Positions 27,318-36,037 of a stretch of DNA of 64,000 nucleotides are shown one piece after another; the stretch's first letter is position 1, and every line of letters begins with the position of its first letter. A program made the position numbers and the translations under genes. The notes under the pieces were generated by a model, which was given only the letters and a program-made list of their open reading frames with translations, was not told the DNA's origin and made no database searches. The stretch is from NCBI RefSeq assembly GCF_024178165.1, contig NZ_JAMZIE010000001.1, forward strand, positions 372,001-436,000, written 5' to 3'. Origin of the DNA: Halohasta salina. Its GTDB lineage: Archaea; Halobacteriota; Halobacteria; Halobacteriales; Haloferacaceae.

Positions 27318-29549
27318 CTACTGCGGGCTCGGGCTGGAGGGGCCGGCGACACTGCCGTCCTGAAGCGCCGAACCGGTGATCGACTTGAGTCGGGCCACGA
27401 GCGAGTCCTTGTCGGCCTCGCCTTCGAGGGCGACGTCGAGGACCTCGCTGATGTGGCTGACGGGGATGATCTCGATCATCTCCTTGTACTCGTCTTCGAT
27501 CATCACGTCCTGTTCGTTGGCCTTCGGAATGATGACCCGTTTACAGCCGGCCTTGGCGGCGGCTTCGATCTTGTGGGTCACCCCACCGACCGGCAGCACG
27601 TCGCCACGGACCGACAGCGAGCCGGTCATCGCGAGGTTCTGGCTGACGCCGACGTCTTCCAGCGCCGAGATCACCGCGGTGGCGACCGTAATCGATGCCG
27701 AGTCGCCGTCGACGCCCTGCTGGCCGGCCTGGACGAACTGGATGTGGATGTCCCGTTCGGTAATGTCCTCGTCGGAGAACTTCTTGATGATCGCCGAGAC
27801 GTTCTGGACCGACTCCTCGGCCATCTCCTTGAGCTGGCCGGTGGCGATCACTTGGCCGCCACCCTGTGTGGGTGTCACCTCGGCCATCACCGGCAGCATG
27901 ATTCCGGAGTCCTCGCCCATCACGGCTAGCCCGTTGACGCGGCCGACCTGATAGCCGTCGGAGACCTGCAGTTCGTAGTCCTTGCGGCGCTCGATGAACT
28001 CGTCGGCGAGCTGCTGTTCGATCGACCGCGAGCGGTCTTTGGCCTGCAGGACGTGGTCGCGAGTGGTGTACTCGGCGTCCTCGGAGCGGGCGATGTCGCC
28101 CGCGACACGGACCAGTCCGCCGAGGTTCCGGAAGTGCAGCGTCAGGTGGCCCTTGCGGCCCGCCCGGCGGCGGGCTTCGAGGATGACCTCCTCGATGGCC
28201 GCGTCCTCGAACGGCGGCAGTCGACCGTCGTTGGCGACCTCTTGGGCCACGAATCGGACGTACTTCCGGCGCATCTCGGGGGTGTCCTCGATGGTGTCCT
28301 CCATGTACACCTCGTAGCCGTACCCCTTGATACGGGAGCGCAGCGCGGGGTGCATGTTCTCCATCGCATCGAGGTTCCCGGCGGCGATCATGATGAAGTC
28401 CGTCGGGACGGGCTCGGTCTGGACCATCGCACCCGAGGAGCGCTCGGACTGGCCCGTAATGGAGAACTCCCCTTCCTGAATCGCCGTCATCAGGTGCTGC
28501 TGGGAGCGGATATCGAGGGTGTTGATCTCGTCGATGAACAGCACACCCTTGTTGGCCTTGTGGATGGCTCCGGGCTCGACGCGGTCGTGGCTCGGCGTCT
28601 CCATCCCACCGGACTGGAAGGGGTCGTGCCGGACGTCGCCGAGCAGCGCGCCAGCGTGGCCACCGGTCGCGTCGCGGAACGGCGCGGTGGTGGTGTCGGC
28701 GTTGTTGACCAAGAGATTGGGAACCATCGCGTCGCTGCCACGCGAGGCGTAGCGGAACGCGAGATAGATGATCCCCGCCGCGAGGATGCCAAGGAGGATC
28801 TGGCCGGCGATGATGAGCGCATAGCCCAACACGACGGCGATGATGATCCACATGAGGAAGGTCCGCATCTGGTTGCGCTTGCGGGCTTCCTCTTTGTGGG
28901 CGTCGACGATCTGTTCGCCCTTGCCGGCCGGGACGGTCCGGACCTTCGGCTTGTTGCCGTCGTCGGGGTTGTGGTAGACCAGCACGTCCTGCAGCTCCTC
29001 TTTGGGGAGGAGTTCGGCCATCGCCTTGGCCAACATCGACTTGCCAGTACCGGGCGAGCCGATCATCATGACGTGTCGCCGCTGTTTGGCGGCCTTGATG
29101 ATCACGTCGCGGGCGTGTTCCTGGCCGATAACCTGATCGACGAGTCGGTCGGGGATCGAGACGTCCTCCGTGGAGTCGATCAACAGCCCGCCGAGCAGGT
29201 CGTCTTCGCCGACGTCGTCGGCGATGGGCGCGTCGACCTCGACGTCGCTGCCGAGTTCGTCGATGCTCGGCGGCTCGTCGTCGGTCGGCTCGGCGGGTGT
29301 GTTACCCCGAGACCGTGAGCCGCCGGTCGGGCCACCCGTCTCGAAGAGTTCCTCGTCGGTGAGAACCGGCTCGGAGTCCTCGACCGACTCCTGGTCGTGG
29401 GAGTCGGCTCGGTCGTCCGCCTGCCCGTTGGTGACCGCCTGTCCGTCGTCGTCCGGCTGCCCGTCGGCCGGCCGGTCGGTCTCGGCGGTAGTCTCATCGT
29501 TCACCCCGGAATCGGGGGGGCCGTCGTCGGTGTCCGTAGGGTTGCTCAT
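27318..29549 (-). CDS. lonB: Membrane-anchored ATP-dependent protease LonB
   Basis: This archaeal LonB protease (743 residues) degrades proteins at the membrane. An acidic, disordered N-terminus of about 115 residues precedes the AAA+ domain. Walker A is GSPGTGKSMLAKAMAE near residue 175; two membrane helices lie inside the AAA+ domain at about 230-268 (MWIIIAVVLGYALIIAGQIL...), as is typical of LonB. Walker B is GVLFIDEINTLD. The C-terminal Lon protease domain has catalytic Ser in VDGDSASIT and Lys in VGGVTHKIEAAAKAG. LonB is essential in Haloferax, controlling carotenoid synthesis among other things. The downstream CPBP gene is in the same operon. Confidence 0.97.
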   Translation of the reverse strand: MSNPTDTDDGPPDSGVNDETTAETDRPADGQPDDDGQAVTNGQADDRADSHDQESVEDSEPVLTDEELFETGGPTGGSRSRGNTPAEPTDDEPPSIDELGSDVEVDAPIADDVGEDDLLGGLLIDSTEDVSIPDRLVDQVIGQEHARDVIIKAAKQRRHVMMIGSPGTGKSMLAKAMAELLPKEELQDVLVYHNPDDGNKPKVRTVPAGKGEQIVDAHKEEARKRNQMRTFLMWIIIAVVLGYALIIAGQILLGILAAGIIYLAFRYASRGSDAMVPNLLVNNADTTTAPFRDATGGHAGALLGDVRHDPFQSGGMETPSHDRVEPGAIHKANKGVLFIDEINTLDIRSQQHLMTAIQEGEFSITGQSERSSGAMVQTEPVPTDFIMIAAGNLDAMENMHPALRSRIKGYGYEVYMEDTIEDTPEMRRKYVRFVAQEVANDGRLPPFEDAAIEEVILEARRRAGRKGHLTLHFRNLGGLVRVAGDIARSEDAEYTTRDHVLQAKDRSRSIEQQLADEFIERRKDYELQVSDGYQVGRVNGLAVMGEDSGIMLPVMAEVTPTQGGGQVIATGQLKEMAEESVQNVSAIIKKFSDEDITERDIHIQFVQAGQQGVDGDSASITVATAVISALEDVGVSQNLAMTGSLSVRGDVLPVGGVTHKIEAAAKAGCKRVIIPKANEQDVMIEDEYKEMIEIIPVSHISEVLDVALEGEADKDSLVARLKSITGSALQDGSVAGPSSPSPQ

Positions 29550-29686
29550 AGAACGGTTTCGCTGTCAGAAAAGACGAACTGGCGATTGATATACTTTCTC
29601 CCATTCGCCAACACTGCCACTATACCGTCATTTGCCGGTAGACGGCTGCTACCTCTCTATCTGGTGTCTCGGTCCGACTCGCCGAC

Positions 29687-29694
29687 TTTATAAA
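29687..29694 (+). promoter_or_regulatory. TATA box for nadM operon
   Basis: TTTATAAA is centred about 27 bases before the ATG at 29717, giving a leaderless transcript. The divergent lonB promoter shares the same 167-base gap, with a TATA-like AGTATATCAA on the minus strand near 29585-29594. Confidence 0.7.
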
Positions 29695-29716
29695 TCGAGC
29701 CGTGGTAGGAGCCGGT

Positions 29717-30232
29717 ATGCGTGGGTTCTACATCGGTCGGTTCCAGCCCTACCACGACGGCCACCACCACATGGTCGCCGAGATCGCCGAGCAGGTCGAC
29801 GAGTTGGTCCTCGGCATCGGGAGTGCGGGCGACTCTCACACCCGTCGGAACCCGTTTACCGCAGGCGAACGCGTGATGATGATCACCAAGTCGGTCGCGG
29901 AGTTCGATATGCCGACCTACGTGGTCCCTATCGAGGACCTCGAACGCAACTCGGTGTGGGTCAGCCACGTCCAGAGTATGTCGCCGGCCTTCGACGTCGC
30001 CTTCTCGAACAACCCGCTGGTGATCCGGCTCTTCAAGGAGGCCGGCATCGAGGTCCGCCAGTCGCCGATGTTCCACCGCGAGGTACTCGAAGGAACGGAA
30101 CTCCGCGAACGGATGATTGACGGCGGCGACTGGGCCTCGCTGGTCCCCGATCCCGCCGCCGCGGTCATCCGGGAGTGCGACGGCGTCGACCGGATCCGGC
30201 AGGTGACCGACGACGACGGGGCCGCCGACTGA
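29717..30232 (+). CDS. nadM: Nicotinamide-nucleotide adenylyltransferase, archaeal type
   Basis: This enzyme joins NMN and ATP to make NAD+. It has 171 residues. The nucleotidyltransferase motif HxGH is in GRFQPYHDGHHHMV near residue 13, and EGTELRERM near residue 125 is the second, ISTxxR-like, signature. GIGSAGDSHTRRNPFTAGERV matches the substrate loop. I chose ATG 29717; it sits at the leaderless position after TTTATAAA and is where homology starts. The SAM hydrolase gene follows after one base, so the two are cotranscribed, a pairing known in haloarchaea. Confidence 0.96.
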   Translation: MRGFYIGRFQPYHDGHHHMVAEIAEQVDELVLGIGSAGDSHTRRNPFTAGERVMMITKSVAEFDMPTYVVPIEDLERNSVWVSHVQSMSPAFDVAFSNNPLVIRLFKEAGIEVRQSPMFHREVLEGTELRERMIDGGDWASLVPDPAAAVIRECDGVDRIRQVTDDDGAAD

Positions 30233-30233
30233 G

Positions 30234-31004
30234 ATGCTGACGCTGGCCTCAGACTTCGGCTCGCCGTACCCCGCGGCGATGAAGGGCGTGATCTGCTCCC
30301 GGACCGACGCCCAGCTGGTCGACGTCGCCCACGACCTCCCCAGACAGGACCCACGGGCCGCCGCCTTCTGGCTCCGGGAGACCCTGCCGCACTTCCCGCC
30401 GGCAGTGCATCTCGCGGTCGTCGACCCCGGCGTGGGGACCGACCGCCGCGCTGTCGCCCTCCGCGTCGGCGACCACGCTCTCGTCGCCCCCGACAACGGC
30501 CTGCTGCGGCCGGTGGCCCGTCGATTCGCTGACCGCAACGGGACCGAAATCGAGGCCTTCGAGATCACTGTCGAGGAGCCGACCTCCTCGACGTTCCACG
30601 GCCGGGATGTCTTCGCTCCTGTGGCGGCCGCCATCCACGAGCATGGCGTCGACCGGACCAGCGAGGTCGGTATGCTGTCGCCGATCGCTCTCGAATCCTG
30701 TGTCGACCTGCGATTCCCCGACCCGACCCGCGAGGGCGACACCATTCGCGGCGAGGTGCTGGTGGTCGACGACTTCGGGAACGTCATCACGAACGTGCCG
30801 GGTGCGGAGATCGTGGACGTCGAGTCAGCTACCGTCGACGGCGTCTCGGCCCCGGTCGTCGACACCTTCGACCGGGTCGCGGCCGGGGGACGGCTGCTGA
30901 CGGTCGGCAGTCACGGTTACGTCGAGTGCGACGTCAACCGGGGTCGTGGCGACGAGGCGTTCGGACTCGACGTCGGCGACGCCGTCGAGATCGTGGTGGG
31001 CTGA
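30234..31004 (+). CDS. S-adenosylmethionine hydrolase (adenosine-forming), DUF62 family
   Basis: Members hydrolyse SAM to adenosine and methionine; related enzymes fluorinate or chlorinate SAM. The protein has 256 residues. Diagnostic segments are LTLASDFGSPYPAAMKGVI at the start, HLAVVDPGVGTDRRAVALR, LVAPDNGLL, STFHGRDVFAPVAA and VLVVDDFGNVITNV. The Asp-Arg/His water-activating set of the hydrolases appears present (DxGT.RR and HGRD). Only one base separates it from nadM. It may adjust SAM levels in step with NAD synthesis (inference). Confidence 0.93.
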   Translation: MLTLASDFGSPYPAAMKGVICSRTDAQLVDVAHDLPRQDPRAAAFWLRETLPHFPPAVHLAVVDPGVGTDRRAVALRVGDHALVAPDNGLLRPVARRFADRNGTEIEAFEITVEEPTSSTFHGRDVFAPVAAAIHEHGVDRTSEVGMLSPIALESCVDLRFPDPTREGDTIRGEVLVVDDFGNVITNVPGAEIVDVESATVDGVSAPVVDTFDRVAAGGRLLTVGSHGYVECDVNRGRGDEAFGLDVGDAVEIVVG

Positions 31005-31052
31005 GCCCCCGACGAGCGGCACGTTCTTTCGGCTGGCGACCCAACAGGTCGT

Positions 31053-32213
31053 ATGCACGTCGTTGTTCTCGGAGCCGGCTACGCTGGTGTGACGCTCACT
31101 CGCAAACTCGAGAGTTCCCTGCCGGCCGCGGTCGATCTCACGCTCGTCGACGAACACGAGCGCCATCTGGTCCAACACGAGGTCCACCGCGCCATCCGGC
31201 GGCCCTCGATCGTCGACGCCATCGAAGTGCCGCTCGACTCGCTGTTCGATCGGGCCGAAATCGTCACCGCCCGCATCGAGGACGTCGACCCCGAGGCCAA
31301 CCGCGTCGTCCTCGACTCCGGGGAGACCATCGACTACGATTACGCCGGGCTCTGTCTGGGTGCCGACACGGCCGACTACGGACTGCCGGGGGTCGCCGAC
31401 TACGGCCTCCCGCTGAAGTCGGTCGACGACGCCGAAGCCATCCGCGAGAGGGCCCTCGAAGCCATCGACGCCGGCGATGAGGCCCGGTTCGTCGTCGGCG
31501 GGGCGGGGCTCTCGGGCGTCCAAGTCGCCGGGGAGTTGGCAACACTCGCCGAAGAGGAGGGTGCGGCCGACCGCATCGAGATCGTCGTCCTCGAACAGTT
31601 GGAGTCGGTCGCCCCGGCGTTTCCAGCGGCGTTCCAAGACGCCGTGGCCGAGGCGCTGGCCGCCCGCGGGGTCGAGATCCGAACCGAGACGGCCGTGAGC
31701 GAGGCCACCGACTCGACCGTCGAGACGCGCCACGAGCGAACGGGCACCGAGCGGTCGGTCGACTACGACCTGTTCGTCTGGACCGGCGGCATCGGTGGCG
31801 CGGCGGCGATGGCCGGCGACCGGCCGATCGTCCGGGCCGATCTTCGCTTGACGGAGTCGACGTTCGCGCTGGGCGATGCGGCGCGGGTGGTCGACGCCGA
31901 CGGCGAGGCCGTGCCCGCCAGCGCCTCGGCGGCGATCCGGGCGGCCCCCGTGGCCGCCTCGAACATCACGCGACTGGTCGGCTGGGAACTCGACGACCGG
32001 ACGGGGTTCGAACCCCGTATGGAGCTGTTCCGGTTCGACGTGCCGGGGTGGATCGTTTCGGTCGGCGACGGCGCGGTCGCCCAAGTCGGCCCGAAAGTTG
32101 TGACCGGCAAACCGGCGAAGGCGCTGAAAGCCAGCGTCGGCGCGGGCTACCTGACCTCGGTGCAGGCGATCCGTCAGGCGACGGAGTTGGTCGGCGAGGA
32201 ACTAAACGCCTGA
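31053..32213 (+). CDS. NDH-2-like FAD/NAD(P)-dependent oxidoreductase
   Basis: This 386-residue flavoprotein has the two-dinucleotide-binding-domain fold. The FAD-binding motif is VVVLGAGYAGVTLTRKLE, residues 3-20. The NAD(P)H motif is RFVVGGAGLSGVQVAGELATLAEE near residue 150, with Gly-x-Gly-x-x-Gly. The second FAD segment is STFALGDAARVVDADG. The C-terminus is that of type II NADH dehydrogenases, with FRFDVPGWIVSVGDGAVAQVGPKVVTG. It probably passes electrons from NADH to quinone at the membrane surface without pumping protons. Sulfide:quinone reductase is less likely: the catalytic Cys pair is missing. Confidence 0.85.
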   Translation: MHVVVLGAGYAGVTLTRKLESSLPAAVDLTLVDEHERHLVQHEVHRAIRRPSIVDAIEVPLDSLFDRAEIVTARIEDVDPEANRVVLDSGETIDYDYAGLCLGADTADYGLPGVADYGLPLKSVDDAEAIRERALEAIDAGDEARFVVGGAGLSGVQVAGELATLAEEEGAADRIEIVVLEQLESVAPAFPAAFQDAVAEALAARGVEIRTETAVSEATDSTVETRHERTGTERSVDYDLFVWTGGIGGAAAMAGDRPIVRADLRLTESTFALGDAARVVDADGEAVPASASAAIRAAPVAASNITRLVGWELDDRTGFEPRMELFRFDVPGWIVSVGDGAVAQVGPKVVTGKPAKALKASVGAGYLTSVQAIRQATELVGEELNA

Positions 32214-32223
32214 CCCGGAGCGC

Positions 32224-32230
32224 ATTTATC
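32224..32230 (+). promoter_or_regulatory. TATA-like element for XPB gene
   Basis: ATTTATC lies about 27 bases before the GTG start at 32253, consistent with a leaderless GTG-initiated transcript. Confidence 0.5.
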
Positions 32231-32252
32231 GCCCGCCGGTCGACTGCCGACA

Positions 32253-33605
32253 GTGACAGTCCGGCTCGCATTCGAGGACGGCACGCTCCGCATCTCCAGC
32301 GACCGCGAGAGCGATCCACCGCTCGGCGGCCTGCCGGGTGTCGAGGCCGACCCGCGGACCGAGACGGTTCGTGCGCCTGCCCATTTCTATGCACAGCTCC
32401 GGGACGTACTTCGGGAACTCGACGCCGACGTCGACGACCGGATCTCTCCTAGCGAGTCGCTGACTCTCTCGACCGCCTACGAACTCCGTGACTACCAGCA
32501 GGCGGCTCTCGATTCGTGGGTCGACAGCAACCGCCGCGGCGTGCTCGAACTCCCGACGGGAGCCGGCAAAACCGTCATCGCGCTGGCCGCGATTGCCCAA
32601 ACTGGAACCCCGACGCTCGTCGTCGTCCCGACGATCGACCTCCTCGAACAGTGGCAGCGCGAACTCGAAACCGAGTTCGACGTGCCGATCGGTCGACTGG
32701 GCGGCGGCGAACAACGCGTCGAAGACGTGACGGTTACCACCTACGACTCGGCCTACTTGCGCGCTGACGAACTCGGCGACCGCTTCGGGCTTGTCGTCTT
32801 CGACGAGGTCCACCACCTCGGCGCGGAAGGCTACCAAGATATTGCTCGCCTCATGACCGCGCCGGACCGACTCGGCCTCACGGCCACCTTCGAGCGCCCC
32901 GACGGCGCACACGAGGCGATCCGGGAATTGGTCGGCCCGCGAGTCTACAGGATCGACGTCGACGACCTCGCCGGCGACCACCTCGCACCGTACGAGATCC
33001 GCCGGATAGAGGTCGAACTCACGCCGGAGGAGCGCGCCGCGTACGACGAGGCCCAGGGGACGTTCGTCGACTACGTCCGCCAGTCAAACATCTCGTTTTC
33101 GAGCGGCAGCGACTACCTCCAGTTGGTCAAACGCTCGGGGAACGACCCCGCGGCTCGCGAGGCCCTGCTGGCCAAACAGCGGGCCCGCGAGCTGATGATG
33201 AACGCCGAAAACAAGCGCCACCAGCTCGCCCGCATTCTTGACCGCCACCGCGAGGATCGGATCATCGTCTTCACCGCCCACACCGAACTGGTCTACCGGC
33301 TCTCCGAGCGGTTCCTGCTGCCGGCGATCACCAACGAGACCGGAGCCAGCGAGCGCCGCGAGATCCTCGACCGGTTCCGCGAGGGGACCTACAGCCGGAT
33401 CGTCGCGGCCAACGTCCTCGACGAGGGCGTCGACGTGCCCGACGCCAACGTCGCTGTGGTCCTCTCGGGCAGCGGCAGCGAACGCGAGTTTACCCAGCGA
33501 CTCGGCCGGATTCTCCGGCCGAAGGACGACGGCGGTCGGGCCGTGCTCTACGAACTCGTGAGTGCCGAAACTGCCGAAGAGCGGGTCGCGGAGCGTCGAC
33601 GCTGA
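32253..33605 (+). CDS. XPB/Rad25-type DNA repair helicase
   Basis: This superfamily 2 helicase of 450 residues is related to eukaryotic XPB of TFIIH and nucleotide excision repair. An N-terminal damage-recognition-like part (residues 1-75) precedes LRDYQQAALDSWV. Walker A LPTGAGKT is near 101-108, motif II DEVHHLG near 184 and TATF near 212. The second RecA domain has IIVFTAHTELVYRLSERF, ANVLDEGVDVPDANVAVVLSGSGSEREFTQRLGRILRP. A GTG start fits a leaderless mRNA. The Bax1-like nuclease gene follows 61 bases downstream, a conserved partnership. Confidence 0.94.
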   Translation: MTVRLAFEDGTLRISSDRESDPPLGGLPGVEADPRTETVRAPAHFYAQLRDVLRELDADVDDRISPSESLTLSTAYELRDYQQAALDSWVDSNRRGVLELPTGAGKTVIALAAIAQTGTPTLVVVPTIDLLEQWQRELETEFDVPIGRLGGGEQRVEDVTVTTYDSAYLRADELGDRFGLVVFDEVHHLGAEGYQDIARLMTAPDRLGLTATFERPDGAHEAIRELVGPRVYRIDVDDLAGDHLAPYEIRRIEVELTPEERAAYDEAQGTFVDYVRQSNISFSSGSDYLQLVKRSGNDPAAREALLAKQRARELMMNAENKRHQLARILDRHREDRIIVFTAHTELVYRLSERFLLPAITNETGASERREILDRFREGTYSRIVAANVLDEGVDVPDANVAVVLSGSGSEREFTQRLGRILRPKDDGGRAVLYELVSAETAEERVAERRR

Positions 33606-33635
33606 CCCGGATTGGGACGACCGCTCCTCGGGGCG

Positions 33636-33647
33636 TTTATAAATAAT
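33636..33647 (+). promoter_or_regulatory. TATA box for the Bax1-like gene
   Basis: TTTATAAATAAT is centred about 27 bases before the GTG at 33667. The nuclease gene therefore has its own leaderless promoter besides any read-through from the helicase gene. Confidence 0.65.
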
Positions 33648-33666
33648 CGGTGGCTAACAAGCAGTC

Positions 33667-35181
33667 GTGCTGACCAAGGACCTCCTTCGCGTCTCCCGTC
33701 GTGGCGGCCGGTACCGCCCGGAGTTTATCGGCTGCGAGGTACGACCCCTCGCTGCCCGACTCATCGGCACCTATCGGGAGCACGTCGACGAGCCGCGCCG
33801 CGCTGTCGACGAGGCCGTCGAAGCCATCGAACGCGAAGCGGAGGATTTCAAACTCGTCCGCGGGCTGGCGGCGCTGCTGGACCGCGAGGCTAGCTTCGAG
33901 ACGGTCGCGCCGCTGCCGCCGGAGCGGACGCGACGGCGGGTCTTCGAGGCCGCCGAGACCGTCGGCGTCGCCACCAGCGACGAGCGCGAGGAGGCGCTTA
34001 TAAATGCGGCCGACGGGCTGGCAGTGGGTGTCGACGCTGTTGAGGACTCGTTGTATGCCGACCGCGACTGCAACCAGCGGCTCACCGCCTTCGAGAGTCG
34101 GTGGGACCCCGACGACCTGATCGAGCAGTACAACCTCTCGCTGTCCCAGACCGCACTGTTCGACGCTACCGAGGTCGCAGTCACGAGCGACGACCCTCGC
34201 GGGCTCGTTGCGGCGATCAAACGACTGGGATTGATGTACGAGATCGACCGCGAGGAGCGGGCGGATGGCGACGACGAGCGGACGGTGGTCGTCACCGGAC
34301 CCGACCGACTGTTTCGGCGCACCCGCCGCTATGGGACGGCCTTCGCCCGACTGCTTCGGTCGGTCGCCACGAGCGGCGAGTGGGAGCTTCGGGCGACGAT
34401 TGACGACCGCGGCACCGAACGCGAGTTGGTGCTCACCGAACGCGACGTGTCGGTACCGGGCGTCGACCCCATCGCCGAGCCGAGCTACGATAGCGGCGTC
34501 GAGCGCGACTTCGCCGCCCGGTTTTCGAGTCTCGACCTCGACTGGGAGCTTCGCCGCGAGCCCGATCTCCTGGAGGCGGGGACGAGCGTGATGATCCCGG
34601 ATTTCGCCTTCGACTACCGGTACGCCGACTTCCGCGTCTATTTCGAAGTGATGGGGTTTTGGACACCCGAATACGTCGACAAGAAGCTCGGTCAGCTCGA
34701 AGCGGTCGAAGACGTCGACCTCGTCGTCGCGGTCGACGACTCGCTGGGTGTCGGCGAGGAAATCGAGGCGACCGACCACCGGGCGATCCCCTACTCGGGG
34801 ACGGTCCGGGTGAAAGACGTGGTCGACGTCCTGCGGGAATACGAAGCCGACCTCATCGACGAAGCCGCCGCCGAGTTGCCAGACGAACTCTCCCCAGAGG
34901 CTGACGTGATCGAACTGGACGCCCTCGCCGGCGAGTACGCGGTGTCGGTCGACGTGATCGAAGACCGGACGTTTCCGGACCACCGGCGTGTCGGCCAGTG
35001 GTTGGTTCGCCCGGCTGTGCTGTCGTCTATCGCCGAAGAATTGTCCGAAGGAATGTCGTTTGCGGATACCGAGGCGGTCATCGACGACTACGGTGTGACC
35101 GACGCCAGCGCGGTGCTGGCAGCGGTCGGCTACCGCGTCGAATGGGAGGGGCTGACCGGTGGCGTACTCAAAAGCCGGTAG
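33667..35181 (+). CDS. Bax1-like nuclease, DUF790 family, XPB partner
   Basis: Bax1 is the archaeal partner of XPB, a structure-specific endonuclease used in a repair pathway analogous to XPG action. This protein has 504 residues. It begins LTKDLLRVSRRGGRYRPEFIG, the DUF790 N-terminus. The nuclease part in the C-terminal half contains SGVERDFAARFSSLDLDWELRREPDLLEAGTSVMIPDFAFDYRY and VYFEVMGFWTPEYVDKKL, a PD-(D/E)xK-like arrangement with D in IPDF and E-x-M following. It lies directly after XPB, as in other archaea. A GTG start fits the TATA position. Confidence 0.9.
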   Translation: MLTKDLLRVSRRGGRYRPEFIGCEVRPLAARLIGTYREHVDEPRRAVDEAVEAIEREAEDFKLVRGLAALLDREASFETVAPLPPERTRRRVFEAAETVGVATSDEREEALINAADGLAVGVDAVEDSLYADRDCNQRLTAFESRWDPDDLIEQYNLSLSQTALFDATEVAVTSDDPRGLVAAIKRLGLMYEIDREERADGDDERTVVVTGPDRLFRRTRRYGTAFARLLRSVATSGEWELRATIDDRGTERELVLTERDVSVPGVDPIAEPSYDSGVERDFAARFSSLDLDWELRREPDLLEAGTSVMIPDFAFDYRYADFRVYFEVMGFWTPEYVDKKLGQLEAVEDVDLVVAVDDSLGVGEEIEATDHRAIPYSGTVRVKDVVDVLREYEADLIDEAAAELPDELSPEADVIELDALAGEYAVSVDVIEDRTFPDHRRVGQWLVRPAVLSSIAEELSEGMSFADTEAVIDDYGVTDASAVLAAVGYRVEWEGLTGGVLKSR

Positions 35182-35232
35182 GCGGGAACCGACTGCCGCG
35201 GGCTTTTTGCGCGTTCGATGCGTCCGCTAGCT

Positions 35233-35472
35233 ATGGTCCTCAAACGATTGCTCGGTTCGAAGTGGTCGCGTCTGTTCAGTCTCGTGTCGGTGCTCGTCAG
35301 TGGGGTTCGGGCACTGATCGGGGGTGACAGACGGATCGGCGCGCTGTTGATCGGGATCGCACTGTTGGCCTACCGGTGGTCGCCGCTCGGCATCGCGGTG
35401 ACGATCCTGATGCACCAGTTCGGCGACGAGATACGCAACTGGGCGATGGGGCGGTCCCAACCGGAGCCCTGA
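35233..35472 (+). CDS. Small membrane protein after Bax1
   Basis: This 79-residue protein has a basic N-terminus (MVLKRLLGSKWSRLF), one clear membrane helix near residues 40-60 (IGALLIGIALLAYRWSPLGIA) and perhaps a second weaker one at 15-30. The end DEIRNWAMGRSQPEP is hydrophilic. It follows Bax1 by 51 bases and its stop is one base from the convergent PUA-like gene. I chose ATG 35233 over 35218, since the sequence becomes basic and amphipathic there. Function is unknown. Confidence 0.6.
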   Translation: MVLKRLLGSKWSRLFSLVSVLVSGVRALIGGDRRIGALLIGIALLAYRWSPLGIAVTILMHQFGDEIRNWAMGRSQPEP

Positions 35473-35473
35473 G

Positions 35474-36037
35474 CTACCGCACCGGCAGTTCTTCCTGATT
35501 ACCTTTCGGCACCGTCGACCGGAGCTCGTCGTAGACGTACAACCCAACTCCGATCGGCTCCGGCTCTCCGGCGAGTTCGTGACTCGCAATGAGGTAGCCC
35601 CAGTCGCCGTCCCACTCGGGGAAGTCCTGATCCTCGCCGCGGGCGAAGGTCGCTGCCTGTTCCGGCGTGAGGTCGACCACGTTCTTCGTCGCGTGGTGGC
35701 CGAACCGCTGGACCGCGCTGTGGGTCGGCTTCCAGTGTTCCTGTCGCGTCCGGAGGACGGTCATCCCAAGCCCCTCGATCCGGATCGGCGTCGGCATCTC
35801 GTCGGCGAAGATCCAGATCTTGCCCTTGCCCTTCTCCCAGAACGAAAAGCCCTCGAAGACCGCAGGCTCGATGCCGAATCGCTCCTCAAAGAAGTCGATC
35901 ACTTCCGCGCGGGAGGCCCGGCCTTCGACTTCGCGGTCGCCGGGCGTGGCGGGCAGTCGACCGAACCGCTGGCCGACGTTGTCTCGGAGTTCCTCGCCGT
36001 CGCTACTCTCGCCGTCGCCGGTCTCAGGGTCGCTCAT
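35474..36037 (-). CDS. PUA-like RNA-binding protein, partner of the RNA methyltransferase
   Basis: This 187-residue protein has an acidic start, then FGRLPATPGDREVEGRASRAEVIDFFEERFGI and a C-terminal half resembling the PUA-like domain of NOL1/NOP2/RsmF methyltransferases: NVVDLTPEQAATFARGEDQDFP, WGYLIASHELAGEPEPIGVGLYVYDELRSTVPKGNQEELPV. In other organisms this domain is fused to the enzyme. Here its ATG overlaps the methyltransferase stop (ATGA), so the two are coupled and likely form one functional unit (inference). It probably supplies RNA recognition. I chose ATG 36037. Confidence 0.78.
   Translation of the reverse strand: MSDPETGDGESSDGEELRDNVGQRFGRLPATPGDREVEGRASRAEVIDFFEERFGIEPAVFEGFSFWEKGKGKIWIFADEMPTPIRIEGLGMTVLRTRQEHWKPTHSAVQRFGHHATKNVVDLTPEQAATFARGEDQDFPEWDGDWGYLIASHELAGEPEPIGVGLYVYDELRSTVPKGNQEELPVR

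Noticed and set aside
26733-27929. 398-residue plus-strand frame crossing the CPBP and LonB genes
   Set aside because: It runs antisense across two firm genes and is very Arg/His-rich.
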